From: Isoetes taiwanensis
Lineage: Eukaryota > Streptophyta > Lycopodiopsida > Isoetales > Isoetaceae
Assembly: GCA_021234155.1 (NCBI GenBank)
Contig: JAJEKV010000078.1
Span: forward strand, 3,941,225 to 4,005,224
Length of the DNA stretch: 64,000 nucleotides
Direction: 5' to 3'
Each line of letters starts with the position of its first letter. The first letter of the stretch is position 1. Shown here in pieces: positions 44,190 to 56,246 of the stretch. The position numbers and the translations under genes were made by a program. The notes below the pieces were generated by a model. That model did not search any database and was not told the origin of the DNA. It worked only from the letters and a program-made list of their open reading frames with translations.

Positions 44190-44360
44190 GGGAGTCTGTC
44201 TGGGCCGTCCAACTTCTAGACCAAATCTGGACCACTCAATTTAGGGCGCGATGCACTACTTATTATCCTTTATAATAAAATTTTAGTGTTTGTCTCCTAA
44301 ATCGGAGGGCCCAAATTTGATCTAACATGCCAGACGGTCCAAATCACGCCCTAGATCGGT
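44190..44360. repeat. Dispersed repeat family R1, copy 3, with inverted partner
   Basis: The left part reads GGCCGTCCAAC, CTAGACCAAATCTGGACCAC, CAATTTAGGGCGCGATGCAC and an AT-rich end. The right part (44285-44360), on the other strand, reads GACCGTCTGGCATG, TAGATCAAATTTGGGCCCTC, GATTTAGG. The two arms form an imperfect inverted repeat around an AT-rich centre. Confidence 0.5.
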
Positions 44361-47300
44361 TGTGGTTTTTTGCTAAGAAAATGTAGGGTTTTAGGAGGAT
44401 CGGCCGGCTTGGCAAAGCGCGCTTCTGTGGAAGAAGCTCCTCAGGTTTGATTTGCTCCTACCTCATAAGCCCCAGCCAAGTCTTTTCACAGTAGCCAAGT
44501 TTTCAGTAGCCACGTTTTGTAGTCCATCTGTTACAGTAGGAGACCAGCAGCACGTTATCCGAGAGGCGATGGATTTATGAGCTCAAACACGATTCCTATT
44601 CAATCAAAGGAAAACAACAATGTAGAGTTGCAGCCGAAGTTTTGCATGTAGGGATGCATCTGTGCCAATAAAAGATTTTATGAACATCCGCTGAGGCGGG
44701 CAGAATCAGTGCCGACTTTGAGCATTAGAGACCTTGAGTGTAACACATCTGTATGCATCCTCTTTGTCGCAACAAGACTTGACCTCTGCTTTTTATGCCT
44801 CGACCTCTGCTTCTTAAGTCCCGAAGAACAGCAGAAGCCGAAATACCCCACATGTTTTCGTGATTTAGGGCTCTTTGCAGAAGACGTTGTTGGATTCCTG
44901 GCCATGGCTGATCTCGGAATGGGTCTGTGGCATCTAAATTTCTTATATGCCAAACATGTTCATCTACAACACTATATCATGTTCTATAACTTCACATGCT
45001 GGCTGCATGTTCTGTAATGCAGCAGCAGTAGCAGGTGTTTATAACACAGCAATTGGTAAATTCCTTCTCTTTAATAAATTATTCTGTTTCTCTTTATTTA
45101 ATTCTTTTGTGCTTTTGTAATACACTGGATTGAAATGCACAGTTTACAATCTTCCAAATACAGAATAGGCAAATTCGGCCATAGGGGCTTTAAACATAGA
45201 ATAGGCACATTCTGCCATAGGGGCTTTAAAGGGATAAAGGGCAAGCATGGCAAGCAGAGCTATTCATTTTTTCGAGTCTACTTCTTCATCAGCCTACTTT
45301 AGTCAATGCATGGTACAGTTGTAGTGAGATGCTTCTTCATTCCATTTTGGTTTCTAATAGAGTGTTTATTTCATAGGGAGCCAGGGCAAGCAGAGCTATA
45401 TATGACACAAGGCAAAATGAAAGTGTTGCAGCAACAAAGCATCAGTATTTATGTGCCCAGCTTTATGATTATTTACCCATTCTGTGCAAGAAGGTAAATA
45501 TGGCCTCCTTTATTTCGTAACAGGGCACATGGAAGAACTTCATTTTCATGTTATCTTCAAAGACACCGTTTTGTTATGCTTAACAACTGAAGCAGCTGTG
45601 AGAATGCCAAGGCAGATTTTAAGGAAGTGCAGTTGAGACCTCAAATATATCCGCCTGATCTTTTCTACATTAATTCGTATTTCTTATAGTGGAATTCAAT
45701 AAGCCTGGTACTAGGATTTACTATGTGTTTAGATTTTTTCTGGGGGAGGTTTATGTTTCAATGTTGTGGTATAGTTGGGAGTTCACAGATGGCAAAACTC
45801 ACTGCTGCAAAATATTGGGTATGACATTATCATCTGTAAATTTCTAACAAGGGGTGCATGCGTTGTCCTTTGTTGTCAAGAAGAGAAAGATGGTCCAAGA
45901 CCCATCTCTCATTGCTTATAAGTTGCTTATTGAAGAGCATTTCTGATTTGCCTCTTGAAAACCAAAGGACCTACCATTTGTTTTCCTGTAATAACTCTAT
46001 TGCTAGTTTATCATCTGCATTAAATTCCTACACTTGGTTGGCTTTATATCTAGCTCTCTTGCACGTTTTGGCGTGATCCTCAATATTCCGAAACCTAATC
46101 AAATCACGTATTTGCTACGGCATAACCAAAGCATCATCTATTGTGCTTGTCAACAAATGATACTATTAAATCCAGAGCCCTTTCACCGAATTCCCTATAT
46201 TTTGAAAGCTAAGACGACAAAGCTGGTATTCGCACAAGCAAAGTCAACGCATTGTTTCTCACTAGCTAATGATTTGCATTAGAAGTTTTTTAGCTTGGTT
46301 TGCAATGCACTAGGTTTAGCTTGGATTAATATATTTCCTTTTTATGATCCTCTATATTTGAATCCTCCCATGTCTACTATTTTATACCTTAAAGTTATAG
46401 TAAACAAAGCAAATGTCTGCACTAACATCACTAAAACGCCCTTTATTTGTTTTTCAAGTCATTTGAGTATAGTGAGTCTTGTTTAGAATTTTTAGGCGCA
46501 TCGGGGCTAGAGCCGAGGCCATATATGACTTTGAACCATAGCCTATCTCATAGTTACATTTCCATGGCATAGTATATTCTATGCAAGTTAGGCTACTAGG
46601 TTAGTTGATGACAAAATCTTGCTAAAATCATTGAACTACATTATTCTTAGCATCTACATATAATGCGGCGCAATGTTTCCGGACAAATTCTGTGAGAAAT
46701 GAAGAGGCTGCGGACTGCAGTGACTTCTTTTTGAAGGGTTGTTCAACCCGACATAACAAGCAACTCGGGAAAGATCGATAAATAAGGGTTTAATGGTAGT
46801 GCATACCATTACGTGTCCTAAAGGTTTCTCGACTTGATTGCCAACCGGGAATATCGTGAAAACAACTCGCAAAGAATGAACATGGCCGTCACGGACCTTT
46901 TTCTTTGGTAAAGATTTCCTCTATAGCGATTGACATAATGCACTATACTTCCCTCTTACGTAGAAGGGAAAATTTGCTTGCTCGACTTTAAAAACCCAAA
47001 ACCACTTGGGCTTGAGAAATATCTCTTATCCTTTTGTTCAAAGTATCTGGATGCTATTCTTAATGTCTTTTGGACATAGTATCCAAGCTCTCCCTATCAA
47101 TGTCATTGCCTTTAGGATATTCTTTGCCTTTCAATATCTTACTACGCATAACATTTTCTAATTTAGAATCAAGAGGATTCTTTGCTGTACGTAAGCATGA
47201 ATTAATGAAAAGCTTGAAGAAGAGATGGAAGAACGATCAACACAAAAGTGTTACGGAGTTTTTTGCAAGAATTTTTATAAAAGCCCAAGAAGCAGCGGAG

Positions 47301-47530
47301 CTTAAATCGCGATAGTTGAACATGAATCCAGTTTTACTTTCTAAACCCTTCTTTCTTTCTTTAAAGATTTTACGCAAGATGAGAATCAAGTTTAAACATG
47401 GCTTCATCATCTAAATGGAGAAAGCTCGAGTCTCATCGAGCTATCCACCCCATTGTTGCCCGACATCTTGAACCATGGCTGTTTTGTTTTGCACATTTCC
47501 TTCATAGTATGCATCGTATTGCATTTTGAC
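44361..47530. other. No firm gene
   Basis: Many short open frames occur on both strands, with no recognised motif. A stretch at 47160-47315 (plus) reads NLESRGFFAVRKHELMKSLK with a further basic/acidic run and looks coding-like. A minus-strand piece near 46870 reads VVFTIFPVGNQVEKPLGHV before ATGGT. Neither can be assigned. A GCATAGGGGCTTTAAA-like block (ATAGGGGCTTTAAA) occurs twice near 45180-45230. Confidence 0.4.
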
Positions 47531-47539
47531 CACTTTCTT

Positions 47540-48600
47540 TTGTCTCATCCTGCAGATAAGTCCTCTACGGTTTCATCATTGACATCCTTGTCGGGTTCAC
47601 CATCCTCATCACCCTCATCCATTTCACCATCTTCATCCGCACTTTAGTCTTCAAAGCCAAATAAATCATCATCATTATTTGTCATCAACTAAATTATTTT
47701 CATCGTCGATTTATGTCTTGATACGCCAACTTCTTTTCTAACAACTTGCAACATTCTATTCAAACCCGGATGGAGTTATATCATTGCGTTATACTTTAAA
47801 ATTTTGCACAAACATCTAGTAACCATGTCGGTATAATATAGAAAAAGCGAATTTGCAACAATGTTGTGTCGTACCTCTTCATTTGCCGTCCGGACAAGTG
47901 CGGATGAACTGCTAATAATGAAAGAACCACGTCTAGCACCCGTCATTTATATCGGACTTCCATCGGGATTCCTCCATTTCAATTGCAAAATCAATTTGTT
48001 GCCCAAATGCTTTCAACATATCAAAAGCTCCATAGACATTTTCAGAAGCGTATCAGGTTCAAACCATGCTTCATACATCAATTGTGTTAACAGAGCGTAT
48101 TACCGCAATCTTTTAAGATGTCTTCATTCTTTCCCATATCAATATGCGACAATTGCAAGGTTAAATCACTACCTCGATGTGTTCATCGGTTATGTTCTTG
48201 AGATAGCTTTGAAGAAACTTACAAGAGAAGAAATCTTAGAGACTGCGCAGTTGCATTAAAATAATGGTAGAATCCTCGTCGTGTAGTTTCGATAAGTGGA
48301 ATTAGGATTGATTCCGGTGTATGCACATCAAAGCGAACAACTAGAGGCAATTAGAATCCTTCTTAGTAACACTTTCACTATAGTCACTTTTTGGGCCCGA
48401 ACCAAATGGCGGGTTGACTACATACGCAAGCAGGGGCAAATTCTGAGGGGATAATTTGCGCTTATCACCATTGGAAGCCCATTTGCATAAATGCAACAAA
48501 TTGCGTGCGGACTTATAAGCACTAAGATGATGCACTCTTGCATGGTCTTGTTCTCGATTTTCTTTCGTCAAAGCCATTTTCTTTGCCAAGATGGAGTACT
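47540..48600 (-). pseudogene. Coding remnant of an unrecognised gene with an acidic segment
   Basis: Minus-strand reading from 48589 gives MAKKMALTKENREQDHARVH and VNPPFGSGPKSDYSESVTKK. Then, in another frame, come VVRFDVHTPESILIPLIETT and FYHYFNATAQSLRFLL (near 48335-48215), DMLKAFGQQIDFAIE (near 48030-47980), VRTANEEVRHNIVANSLFLY (near 47900-47840) and finally an acidic stretch DDDLFGFED...SADEDGEMDEGDEDGEPD (47675-47600). The pieces follow in order on one strand, which suggests one gene interrupted by introns or frame errors. I cannot name it. The region lies directly downstream of the PPR remnant but shares no PPR pattern. Confidence 0.35.
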
Positions 48601-48799
48601 ACATATTATTCCCTGTAGATCTGCTGAGTTCTTTCATTTTGAATCTTCATAAAGACATGCTGACCCGACTTTTTGTCATCTCCCTAGTTTGGCCACTATA
48701 GTGATTCTTGGTCTGTTGGGATTGAATCTTGTGAGGCATGGCTTTTCACTAGTCCCGGGACACTTACGGGTTGGGGTTGGTTAGCTTCCACGATATGCA

Positions 48800-50225
48800 A
48801 GGAAGATCGAGGTGATACATTTGCTTGAATTGGTTTACCTTCTCATAAATCACAATCATCCCCATACATCTTTGGTTTCTACTATTGGCACATCATCCGA
48901 CCGCTGGAGGTGCGGCATATATCTCACCCGGCCAATATATATGGGACTGACATTATCCGGGTTCAATGTTAAAAGATGTCCTGCAAACATTCTTACCATG
49001 TTCTATTGAGGTATAATTTTGCATGAATCGGCGGGGCCTTCCATGCCGTTATGTTGGCCCGAAATGGCATATATTGTTGATGAAGGCCAATGCACCATCC
49101 ATCCATCCTACCCTTCCAAGGAGGTCAATGATACAATTATAATGTTCTACTATTGGGTGATGTACTTCTGTCATAAGAGCGAAGCAATGCAACCCACCAT
49201 TGCCCATGCCATCATGGCTACATCTTTGAGAGGATACTCCCAAAAGTCACTTCATCGGGTCTAATACCTTCCACGCATGTCACGAAACATCGAGATGGCA
49301 TGCTTACCTAGACCATCTTGGGCATATCTTTGAGATCATTGCATATATGAAATTCTGATCTGTTGAGGTACTGTTTAAATAGGTGGAAAGCTTTTCCGGA
49401 TGCCCTAGCACGTGCATATGCACTAACCATGGTGTCCAAGAAATCATGTCTCGTCCCATGATACTACATTCGCTTTGGCATTATTTCAAATAGAGCCAAT
49501 GCCTCTTGAAGATGTCCATGTTGGCTATATTTGCAATCATGGCATTCCATGAAACAACATCCGCTCGGCATATGTTCAAGCGGGTTGGCAAGATTCTCTC
49601 AAGTTTTCCTGTTGAGCATATCTTTGCGAGTATGCTATTCCATGATACTAAGTTCCTCTCGGGCATTTGGTTAAAAGCATTAACAGCCGCTTTGACATTC
49701 CCTGCCTAATATAACTGCAATGATGCAATTCAGGAGACCATGTCCCTATGTGGCATTTGCTCAAAAATTTGGGAAGGCTTCTTCATGGTGCCCATGATGG
49801 ATATATCTTTGCAATCATAGAATTCGGGAAACCACACCACGTTGAGGCATTTTTTGAAACGAGCACCATTGGCGTCACCCACGGCTATATCGGCAATCAT
49901 GGTATTCCATGTGACCACGTTCCTTTGAGGCATTCGTGCAAATAGTTCATTCAAGCGTCCTGTAATCTACCTTCTTTGGACATAACTACCAATCATAATA
50001 TTCCAAGAAAAACAATTCCGACAATTCATGTTGTCAAACATTGCCCGGGGCTTCTGTAAAGCTCCACATTTACCATACATACGAACAAGCAAATTCCCGG
50101 AAAAACATCTTTGCTCTAGCCCATTTTCAACTAAATGAAAGTGAATCCGCTTACCTTCCCATAGAGTTCGCAGGCGAGCACCTCTCCATTTTCCAACTCG
50201 AAAGCAGCCGCGCTTCATGAATGCA
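48800..50225 (-). pseudogene. PPR protein of the E type, frameshifted
   Basis: Pentatricopeptide-repeat proteins bind organelle RNA and act in editing, splicing or stability. The minus-strand reading begins MKRGCFRVGKWRG near 50218. Repeat units are visible: WEGKRIHFHLVENGLEQ, NLLVRMYGKCGALQ and FDNMNCRNCFSWNIMIGSYV (50165-49970), then RMPQRNVVTWNTMIADIA (49935-49880), EQMPHRDMVS (49760-49730), MPERNLVSWNSILAK (49666-49620) and ADVVSWNAMIANIA (49565-49525). The C-terminal part reads VEHYNCIIDLLGRVGWMDGA (about 49170-49110) and EIYAAPP..G (near 48925), the E-motif region. I see no DYW domain. The P-L-S spacing and E motif indicate the PLS subclass. At least five frame changes occur. Confidence 0.82.
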
Positions 50226-50809
50226 ACTCTAACACTATTTAATGCAGATCACGATGTGCCTTGTTCTTCCCATCTTCTAGACCGAGCGACATCCGGGTTT
50301 TGAAGAAACACCATATTTTGCTTCTAGCTCAATGGCTCCGCGGTTTTGCGGACCTTCAATTTTGTTTGCTTTCTTTATGGCGAATTTAGACCTTCAATCT
50401 TTGCTTCCTTGCTTTATCCATGATGCAAGCCGCTTGTACTTTCGAACTCCGGTGATAAAGGAAAAACTCTCGATTTTCTTCCTAGCATATCTTCATCAAA
50501 GGGTTCGTGACGTCCAGGCTACGGTTACACGGGTAAGAAGATCACCGAGAGTGGAACGAAACTTTGATGCCCCCCAGAGGAGTTCCTGCTTACTGAGTTC
50601 CTCTATCTGCTGCTCTTTCTTTTCTGCAACACCCCTTTGTCGAAATTGCTTGCTGCTATATCTTCTCAAAGATAGAAAAGGAGTGCAAGGGAGCCAGAAG
50701 ATGGAATATAAAAAGTGAAAGGAATAGCTTCAATCTACCTCGCCAGTTAGCCGGTTCAAAAATCCGCGATCGATAACGCGGTGACCGCGATTCTGAGGGG
50801 AAGAAACGA

Positions 50810-50877
50810 GGGTTTTTAGCAGTCATCGGCATATCCTAGGTATATTCCAATATATACCTAGAATATGCTAAAAACCC
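50810..50877. repeat. Imperfect hairpin, 68 bp
   Basis: Left arm GGGTTTTTAGCA...CATATCCTAGGTATATT; right arm AATATATACCTAGAATATGC...TAAAAACCC. The arms pair over about 29 positions with one 8-base bulge on the left. It is too small for an autonomous element. It could be a foldback remnant or a small-RNA hairpin. Confidence 0.75.
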
Positions 50878-50879
50878 AT

Positions 50880-53800
50880 ATAAACAAGGGTTTGCCCCCC
50901 TAGGGGCAACCCAAAAATCAGATTTCATACTCTTCTTAATGTTTTAAACAAGATAATACTTAAGCTCATACACTTAAGTTATGCGATTCCATTTTTGCCT
51001 TTCAATAAACTAAGGCAGCCAAAAATCTAATGGAAACACAGAAATATGAAATATTTAGCTAGTCTAATCGATTTAGCAAATATCTTAATCATTTTATTCA
51101 TGAAACGTTGAAGAACGATATTTGAAGTCTCGGATAGTATACTCGAATAGGCATATATCGTTGCCTAGAATGCCATCAAATAAATCTTTAGAGCATTTCG
51201 GCATTTTCCAGGAGCCATAATACATAGCATGCAACCATGTTTTAATCCCCAGCAGATGACGTGCGTGTCATCCTCCACCTTAAAATGCATCTGTATTATA
51301 AGGCAGAAATAGAAAGTATATATTTCAAGCTCATTTGCAAGCTCGTTATTTGTATTCAAAGTTAGCATTACCATATCGATCTCATTTACCCTCGTAATTA
51401 TGTTTTGATATAAGAAGGAATATGCAGAGCACCAAGTACTTAGTAAGGTCGATCAGAGCACCAAATACACAAAAAGCTCCACCTTAGATCAAAAGATAAA
51501 CTCGACATGTTATACGTTGTATGCCAACAATCCATATCCGCTTCTATTTGCAATAGCATCTAGCACAAAGACCAAGATTATGAGCACTTTCGGTAGCTAT
51601 TCTTGCGGTGTAGAACAAGCTTGGCACAACAGATCAAGATTGCAAGGCCGGAACCGATTATATTTAAACAATATATTTAGCAATACAGCCTTCTTTAAGT
51701 TAATCGATGTTGTGCCTGGGCTGCATAAGAGCCTTCCTTAGGATTGAACGATACCTTGCCTAGGCTGCATAACTGACCAGTAAATTTCGTATAGGGCATA
51801 AACAAACCCATCTTCAAAGCATCGACATCTTGCATAACAAAATTGTGATATCGAGCATTGTATTGTATTCTGAGGGGAGCAAATCATTTGCCATTATCCT
51901 TCAATAAGGAACAAGGTGAGATTACTGGTTCCAATCATTGTCTTGCAATAGATCCAAACATCATTTTTTGGTGCACCAATTCGAGCTTTTTTCTCGCCAT
52001 ACATGAATTGCAGATTCTATACGATTGGCTATTTCTAAGACTCCATGTTGGGTAGATAGATCTAACTGCGGATGAAAGCCATCGAAGAAAAGTTCTCCGG
52101 AGATCAGCCCTCTGTATAGAATTTCTCCAAGGCATGCTCGACCATTACGCAAGAGAATACACCTAAGGTATTGAAATACACAATAAAAGAAAATGGCGGT
52201 CTAAAGAAGCATGTTCTCAATGTTCTAATTTACCTTAGGAAGTGTTTCCCATTACACATCTAGAACTTCCATTTCGGATAAGACTTGGTTATTTTATAGC
52301 CATGGTCGCTTTAATTTGGTTTGTGCATTCTCTTTGTATGCGCAAGCTCTTCCTTGCATCATCTCGAAAGACCAACAACGGGGAACCTTTGGACTTGGTA
52401 ACCACCACTCCTCCTCTTGCGTGCCATGTATGTTGGCCATCGACCATCTATTGAAATGCCCCGGTCAACATACCAAAACTTCGATTTCTTTGAAACCGTC
52501 CGGTGATTCTGCACCAAAATGACATTGACACATAAAATGAAATGAAATATGGATACTAATATGAGTCCGGATGTTCATCGGTGACATTGTATCAAGCTTT
52601 CTTAGTCTTTGGAAGATTTATATGAAGATCCGAACGGGGTCGAGTAATGCGATATAATTGCTAAGCGACAAAAGCCACTCCATCTCCTTTTCCACATTGT
52701 TCTTGGCTCAAAAGACAAAGGCTCCGACCTCCATAACTCTCGAAAAGTCAAGCCGTTCATGCAATGTATGAATATGAGTGACTTCTTGGGCATGTCATAT
52801 AATCCTAACAACACAACCAACCTTAGTTGTTTAAACAAACTACGAATACTTTTGCTAAAGCACTTTGTGGTGGTTGGTGCGCACCGAGAGACAAATGACC
52901 CTCTTACGCTCAAATCTCCAAAGATAGGCTAAACCCGGAGATCTGCGCCATTCAATCAAAACCCAAATGGAAAAATCCATTTTTGTGACTCAAAAGCAGA
53001 AAAGCCCAAATCAAAAAATCCGTTTCTATGATACAAAACAAAAAGCTCAAATCACACTTTTTGATTTAGATAAAAAAGCTTATAGACATTTGAGCTATGG
53101 TGATGCGAAGGTAAGAAGAGATTTATTTACCGCTTACTAATGGATTTGGAAGAAGCGCTTAATGTCGAGATGATGTGGGACTTGGGAGCTAGAGATATGG
53201 TGATTCCTTCATCCAAATAATGCCTTTAAGCAAAATGGGGCAGGGTGGACTTGCAAGCAAGGCCGCTCCCCATATCCATATCTAGAGGTGGAGATATTAT
53301 TTCATATAATTCTAACGGAGGAGCCATTGATGCATTCACATCAAAAATCGTAACCTCGCATCAAGCCGATGCTCCGGGCGCTGATTTGCCTCGCATAAAT
53401 CAGTAAAACATATTTAGCGGCTTGGCATATTGGTTGTACAACACGTTCTATTTCTTGCATAGAAAGCTAGTGCAATCCTGCCTCGTCAGCGACTGCCGCT
53501 GTGTGCAAAATTTCGAGATACATATCATCAAATTTGTTTATGACGAGAAACAAAACAAAGGAAATAACAAGGGTTAGAACGTTTATGACACAAATAAGAC
53601 ATAAGGAAATATCACCTTTTCCGAAAGTCAAAGAAGGCCCTTTGGCATAAAGTTGCAAGTGTCAAACTTATGCAGCTCCTTAAATCTTCCCAAGTGTACC
53701 TAAATAGAAAAAAAACATAATGAGAACTTGTATGTTTGTAAAAAAAAGGCAAATGCCTACACAATTTTTTTTGCCATCTAGTGGTTGCGCGGTGGAAGAA

Positions 53801-54470
53801 TCTAGCATTTTGGAACATATTTTACAGAAATGACATATGGCAAAAAAAAAAGAGGGATTGATTGGTAAATGATGAAAAGGATTGATAAATACTGTTAAAA
53901 AGATTATATGATTCTTGTTCTAAGCTCCCAATACAAATATGGGATTAAAATGCATTCTCTGATTTTGCTGGACCTACAACAAAGAGCAGAACACAAATAT
54001 ATGTGTTATGAGCTGCGAGGAGAGATCTCCAATGTGTCAACCTATGTGCATGAGTCAAACATGGACCGATTATTATTATATCCTAAACATTCATGAGTCA
54101 TGATTTGAGGTAGCTCAAAGCATGCAGTGTAGAAGCGGTTCTTCAAAGGAATACCTAAGATGTGTAGCAATGCAATGAAATGAAACCTTTGATTTCTTAT
54201 ATAACTGTGGCAAATGTTGCTCAATCAATTCTAGACAACGACACGAACGACATGGTGGCAATATTTCAAATAAGTCATGGCGAGCGTGATCTAGAAGCTT
54301 CTATCCAATTACCCGGGTTTGCATTTTCCTCTTAATCCAGGAATGAATTTTGATATGGTGGACAAAACTGCGACGTTACAATCTTACAATGCACTATAGC
54401 TCAACGTATTTTTACTTGTGGTTTGGGAACTCGATCGTTGCCTTGAGATGACAGGAACAAAAGCCAAACC
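50880..54470. other. No firm gene; weak minus-strand coding-like pieces
   Basis: Minus-strand stretches near 52860-52750 (SLFKQLRLVVLLGLYDMPK) and 52110-52030 (FHPQLDLSTQHGV) recall leucine-rich sequence of plant NBS-LRR proteins, but there is no NB-ARC motif. At 53680-53597 a candidate exon lies between TTTCTATTTAG and GTGATATT. None of these is strong enough to call a gene. Confidence 0.35.
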
Positions 54471-54472
54471 TC

Positions 54473-55110
54473 TTAAGCGCCTCTCCGTCCAAAGTCGACC
54501 ACGGGTGGAACTTTCCTGTCTGCAGTGCTCAACTTGGATACTCTAGATGTCAAAATATCAATGTCAACTTCCATCTCCAGGCTCCCATCACCTTCCTTGA
54601 ATTCAGGTCTTGGAAGAAAATCATCTATATGTGTACTTTCGTCTTTGGATTTTTCTGACTCTGTTTTATTGGCTCCCCAGGAAATGGTTCCATGGACTGG
54701 CCCCGCAAGCGTTGCCTTTGTCTTTGAGATAAGTGCTTCTTATGAAACTGGAATGAACGTGGAAATTTATGCTTATCTAACAAATGTTGGTGCCTAGCCA
54801 AGTCACTTTGAAATCGTCCATCACAGCCCTCAACTAAGCACCCATACTGTGGGGATGAATGAGTTAGCATCCGAAAATTTGCATTAAAGCGGTCATTGAA
54901 AAAGTACCATGGGATAACTCGGTGCAACCTTTGCCTTAAAGAAGGCATCATGTGATTCTGAAATATGCAGATCTAGAAGGCGGTCGGGTTTGGGAAAACC
55001 CGCTTGCGTAAAGAAAAAAATTTGTATGGTATGACAGTAATGTGTCTCCGTGGCTTCTAAGCCTTTGAGTCTAGCTCCACAGCCCGCTATAGGGCAATTG
55101 ACATCCCTAT
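54473..55110 (-). CDS. ZNF511-like C2H2 zinc-finger protein, C-terminal part
   Basis: Read leftwards from about 55110, the frames give VNCPIAGCGARLKGLEATET followed by HYCHT (first finger), then FPKPDRLLDLHISESHDAFF (second finger, 55000-54940). YGCLVEGCDGRFQSDLARHQ and HLLDKHKFPRSF (third finger, about 54850-54770) follow. The C-terminal tail, in a shifted frame, reads STHIDDFLPRPEF, DILTSRVSKLST and DFGRRGA before TAA at 54473. Three fingers with LLDLH..E.HD and DKH.FP.SF are diagnostic of the ZNF511 family, small conserved nuclear proteins of largely unknown role. Two or three frame changes are present. Because the motifs are well kept, these may be sequence errors. The N-terminal exon was not identified. 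Confidence 0.75.
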
Positions 55111-55689
55111 ATGTCCAAAGGGCTCATTAGCTTCAAGTTATTTGCTAACATATTGCCTCTGATGAAGGAGTTACAGAACATTCCACTTAACCTAACCTCC
55201 ATACCGTAATTGTGCTTCCTCGGTCCGACCAAGATATTCTTTTCGTCGTGAATGTCGGGCCGAAACCCGCATAGTAAGTGCTTCATTTGTCGCCTTGCTA
55301 TATGTCCCCGTTCAAGCAAAGCTAGAAAAAGGAATGAATCATTCGCTCAAAAGTAAACAATATAAATTAAACACGGTTCTAATCGAAGCTTGGTGGAAGA
55401 AAAACGAAGCGTAAGCTAGGATGGACGAAATTCTATGAACGGGGATATCGATGCGGGGATATCGATGCGCGGCTAAGAAGAAGGCGAGGAGCCCAAGTGG
55501 TCGATTCATATCCGTGGATGCGAGAATGGAGGCGATTGAGGCGGAAAATGAAGGATCGGTTGTATGCGCAAAGAAGAAGCACATCTCCGGCTATGGCGAC
55601 GCCTAATAGTGCAAGAATGGATTGTTTGAAGAGCAAGAAAAGGGGAAGATTATTCACGTGTCAACCATGCAATACTTTCTTTTAAAGAT
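55111..55689. other. Region upstream of the ZNF511-like gene
   Basis: I found no further coding motif. The rest of the minus-strand gene, including its promoter, should lie here. Near 55437-55470 the block GGGGATATCGATGCG occurs twice. Near 55615-55660 (minus) a CTTCCCCTTTTCTTGCTC block matches 21860 and 22345. Confidence 0.4.
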
Positions 55690-55830
55690 TTTAAAAATAA
55701 AAACCATATATAAAGCAAGAACATTTCTCGTTTTAAAAAATAGGAAGTATTTTCCCGGCCGAAAGCATAGCCCTGGGCGACACGTACGAGCGCCCATTGC
55801 ATTTTCAATTCCAATAAAAATGGAAAATCT
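55690..55830 (+). repeat. Dispersed repeat family R2, copy 3
   Basis: CATATATAAAGCAAGAACAT, TTTTAAAAAATAGGAAGTAT, an AGCATAGCCCTGG stretch and CGACACGTACG follow in the same order as 21668-21760. The spacer at 30400-30520 is a third, more diverged relative. Confidence 0.55.
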
Positions 55831-55889
55831 CCACCGCCAGTGCCGGAATCTTTTCCTTTTCTTTGCTCGCAAGAAATCCATTCTTACGG

Positions 55890-56246
55890 GCGATGGCCAT
55901 GGCGGCCAAAGATCCAAGCATCGCGCTACGGCCTCGGCAAAAAGGTTTTCATGCTCTTTCCTCTGTTTTGGAATCCACCGCCATAGCTTCTTCCTTCGTT
56001 TCTTCTGCCATGTCTATTTGTAGGATTGTAACTCCGGCATCAACAATTCTACTAAAACCTCCGGCTGTTGCGGCTAAGCTTCGAGGGTTAAAGCTTCTGC
56101 TGCGACTTGGGCTCCAGCTAGAGAAACGAGGTCCACGATCCAGAACTCTTCAAATTTGCCTTTGTATGCATCCACGTTTTTGCTTTTATTTGTACATATC
56201 TGATCTGTGCTTTTGCCTCTCCCTCCGACAGTGCCAACTGCATTAG
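55890..56246 (+). CDS. Hypothetical ORF following R2
   Basis: I do not recognise this protein. The ATG at 55890 (ATGGCCATGGCGGCC) opens about 118 codons to 56246. The first 75 residues are rich in S, A, L and R with few acidic residues (SIALRPRQKGFHALSSVLE, SSFVSSAMS), the composition of a plastid or mitochondrial targeting peptide. After about residue 90 the composition becomes unlike protein, so an intron may start there. No downstream exon was identified. Confidence 0.25.
   Translation, partial: AMAMAAKDPSIALRPRQKGFHALSSVLESTAIASSFVSSAMSICRIVTPASTILLKPPAVAAKLRGLKLLLRLGLQLEKRGPRSRTLQICLCMHPRFCFYLYISDLCFCLSLRQCQLH

Noticed and set aside
44678-45017. ORFs of 91 and 102 codons on opposite strands
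   Set aside because: They overlap each other, have no motif, and neither is flanked by convincing splice or promoter signals.
51935-52913. Leucine-rich minus-strand stretches suggestive of an NBS-LRR gene
   Set aside because: No P-loop, kinase-2 or GLPL motif is found nearby, and the LRR spacing is poor, so the call is not supported.
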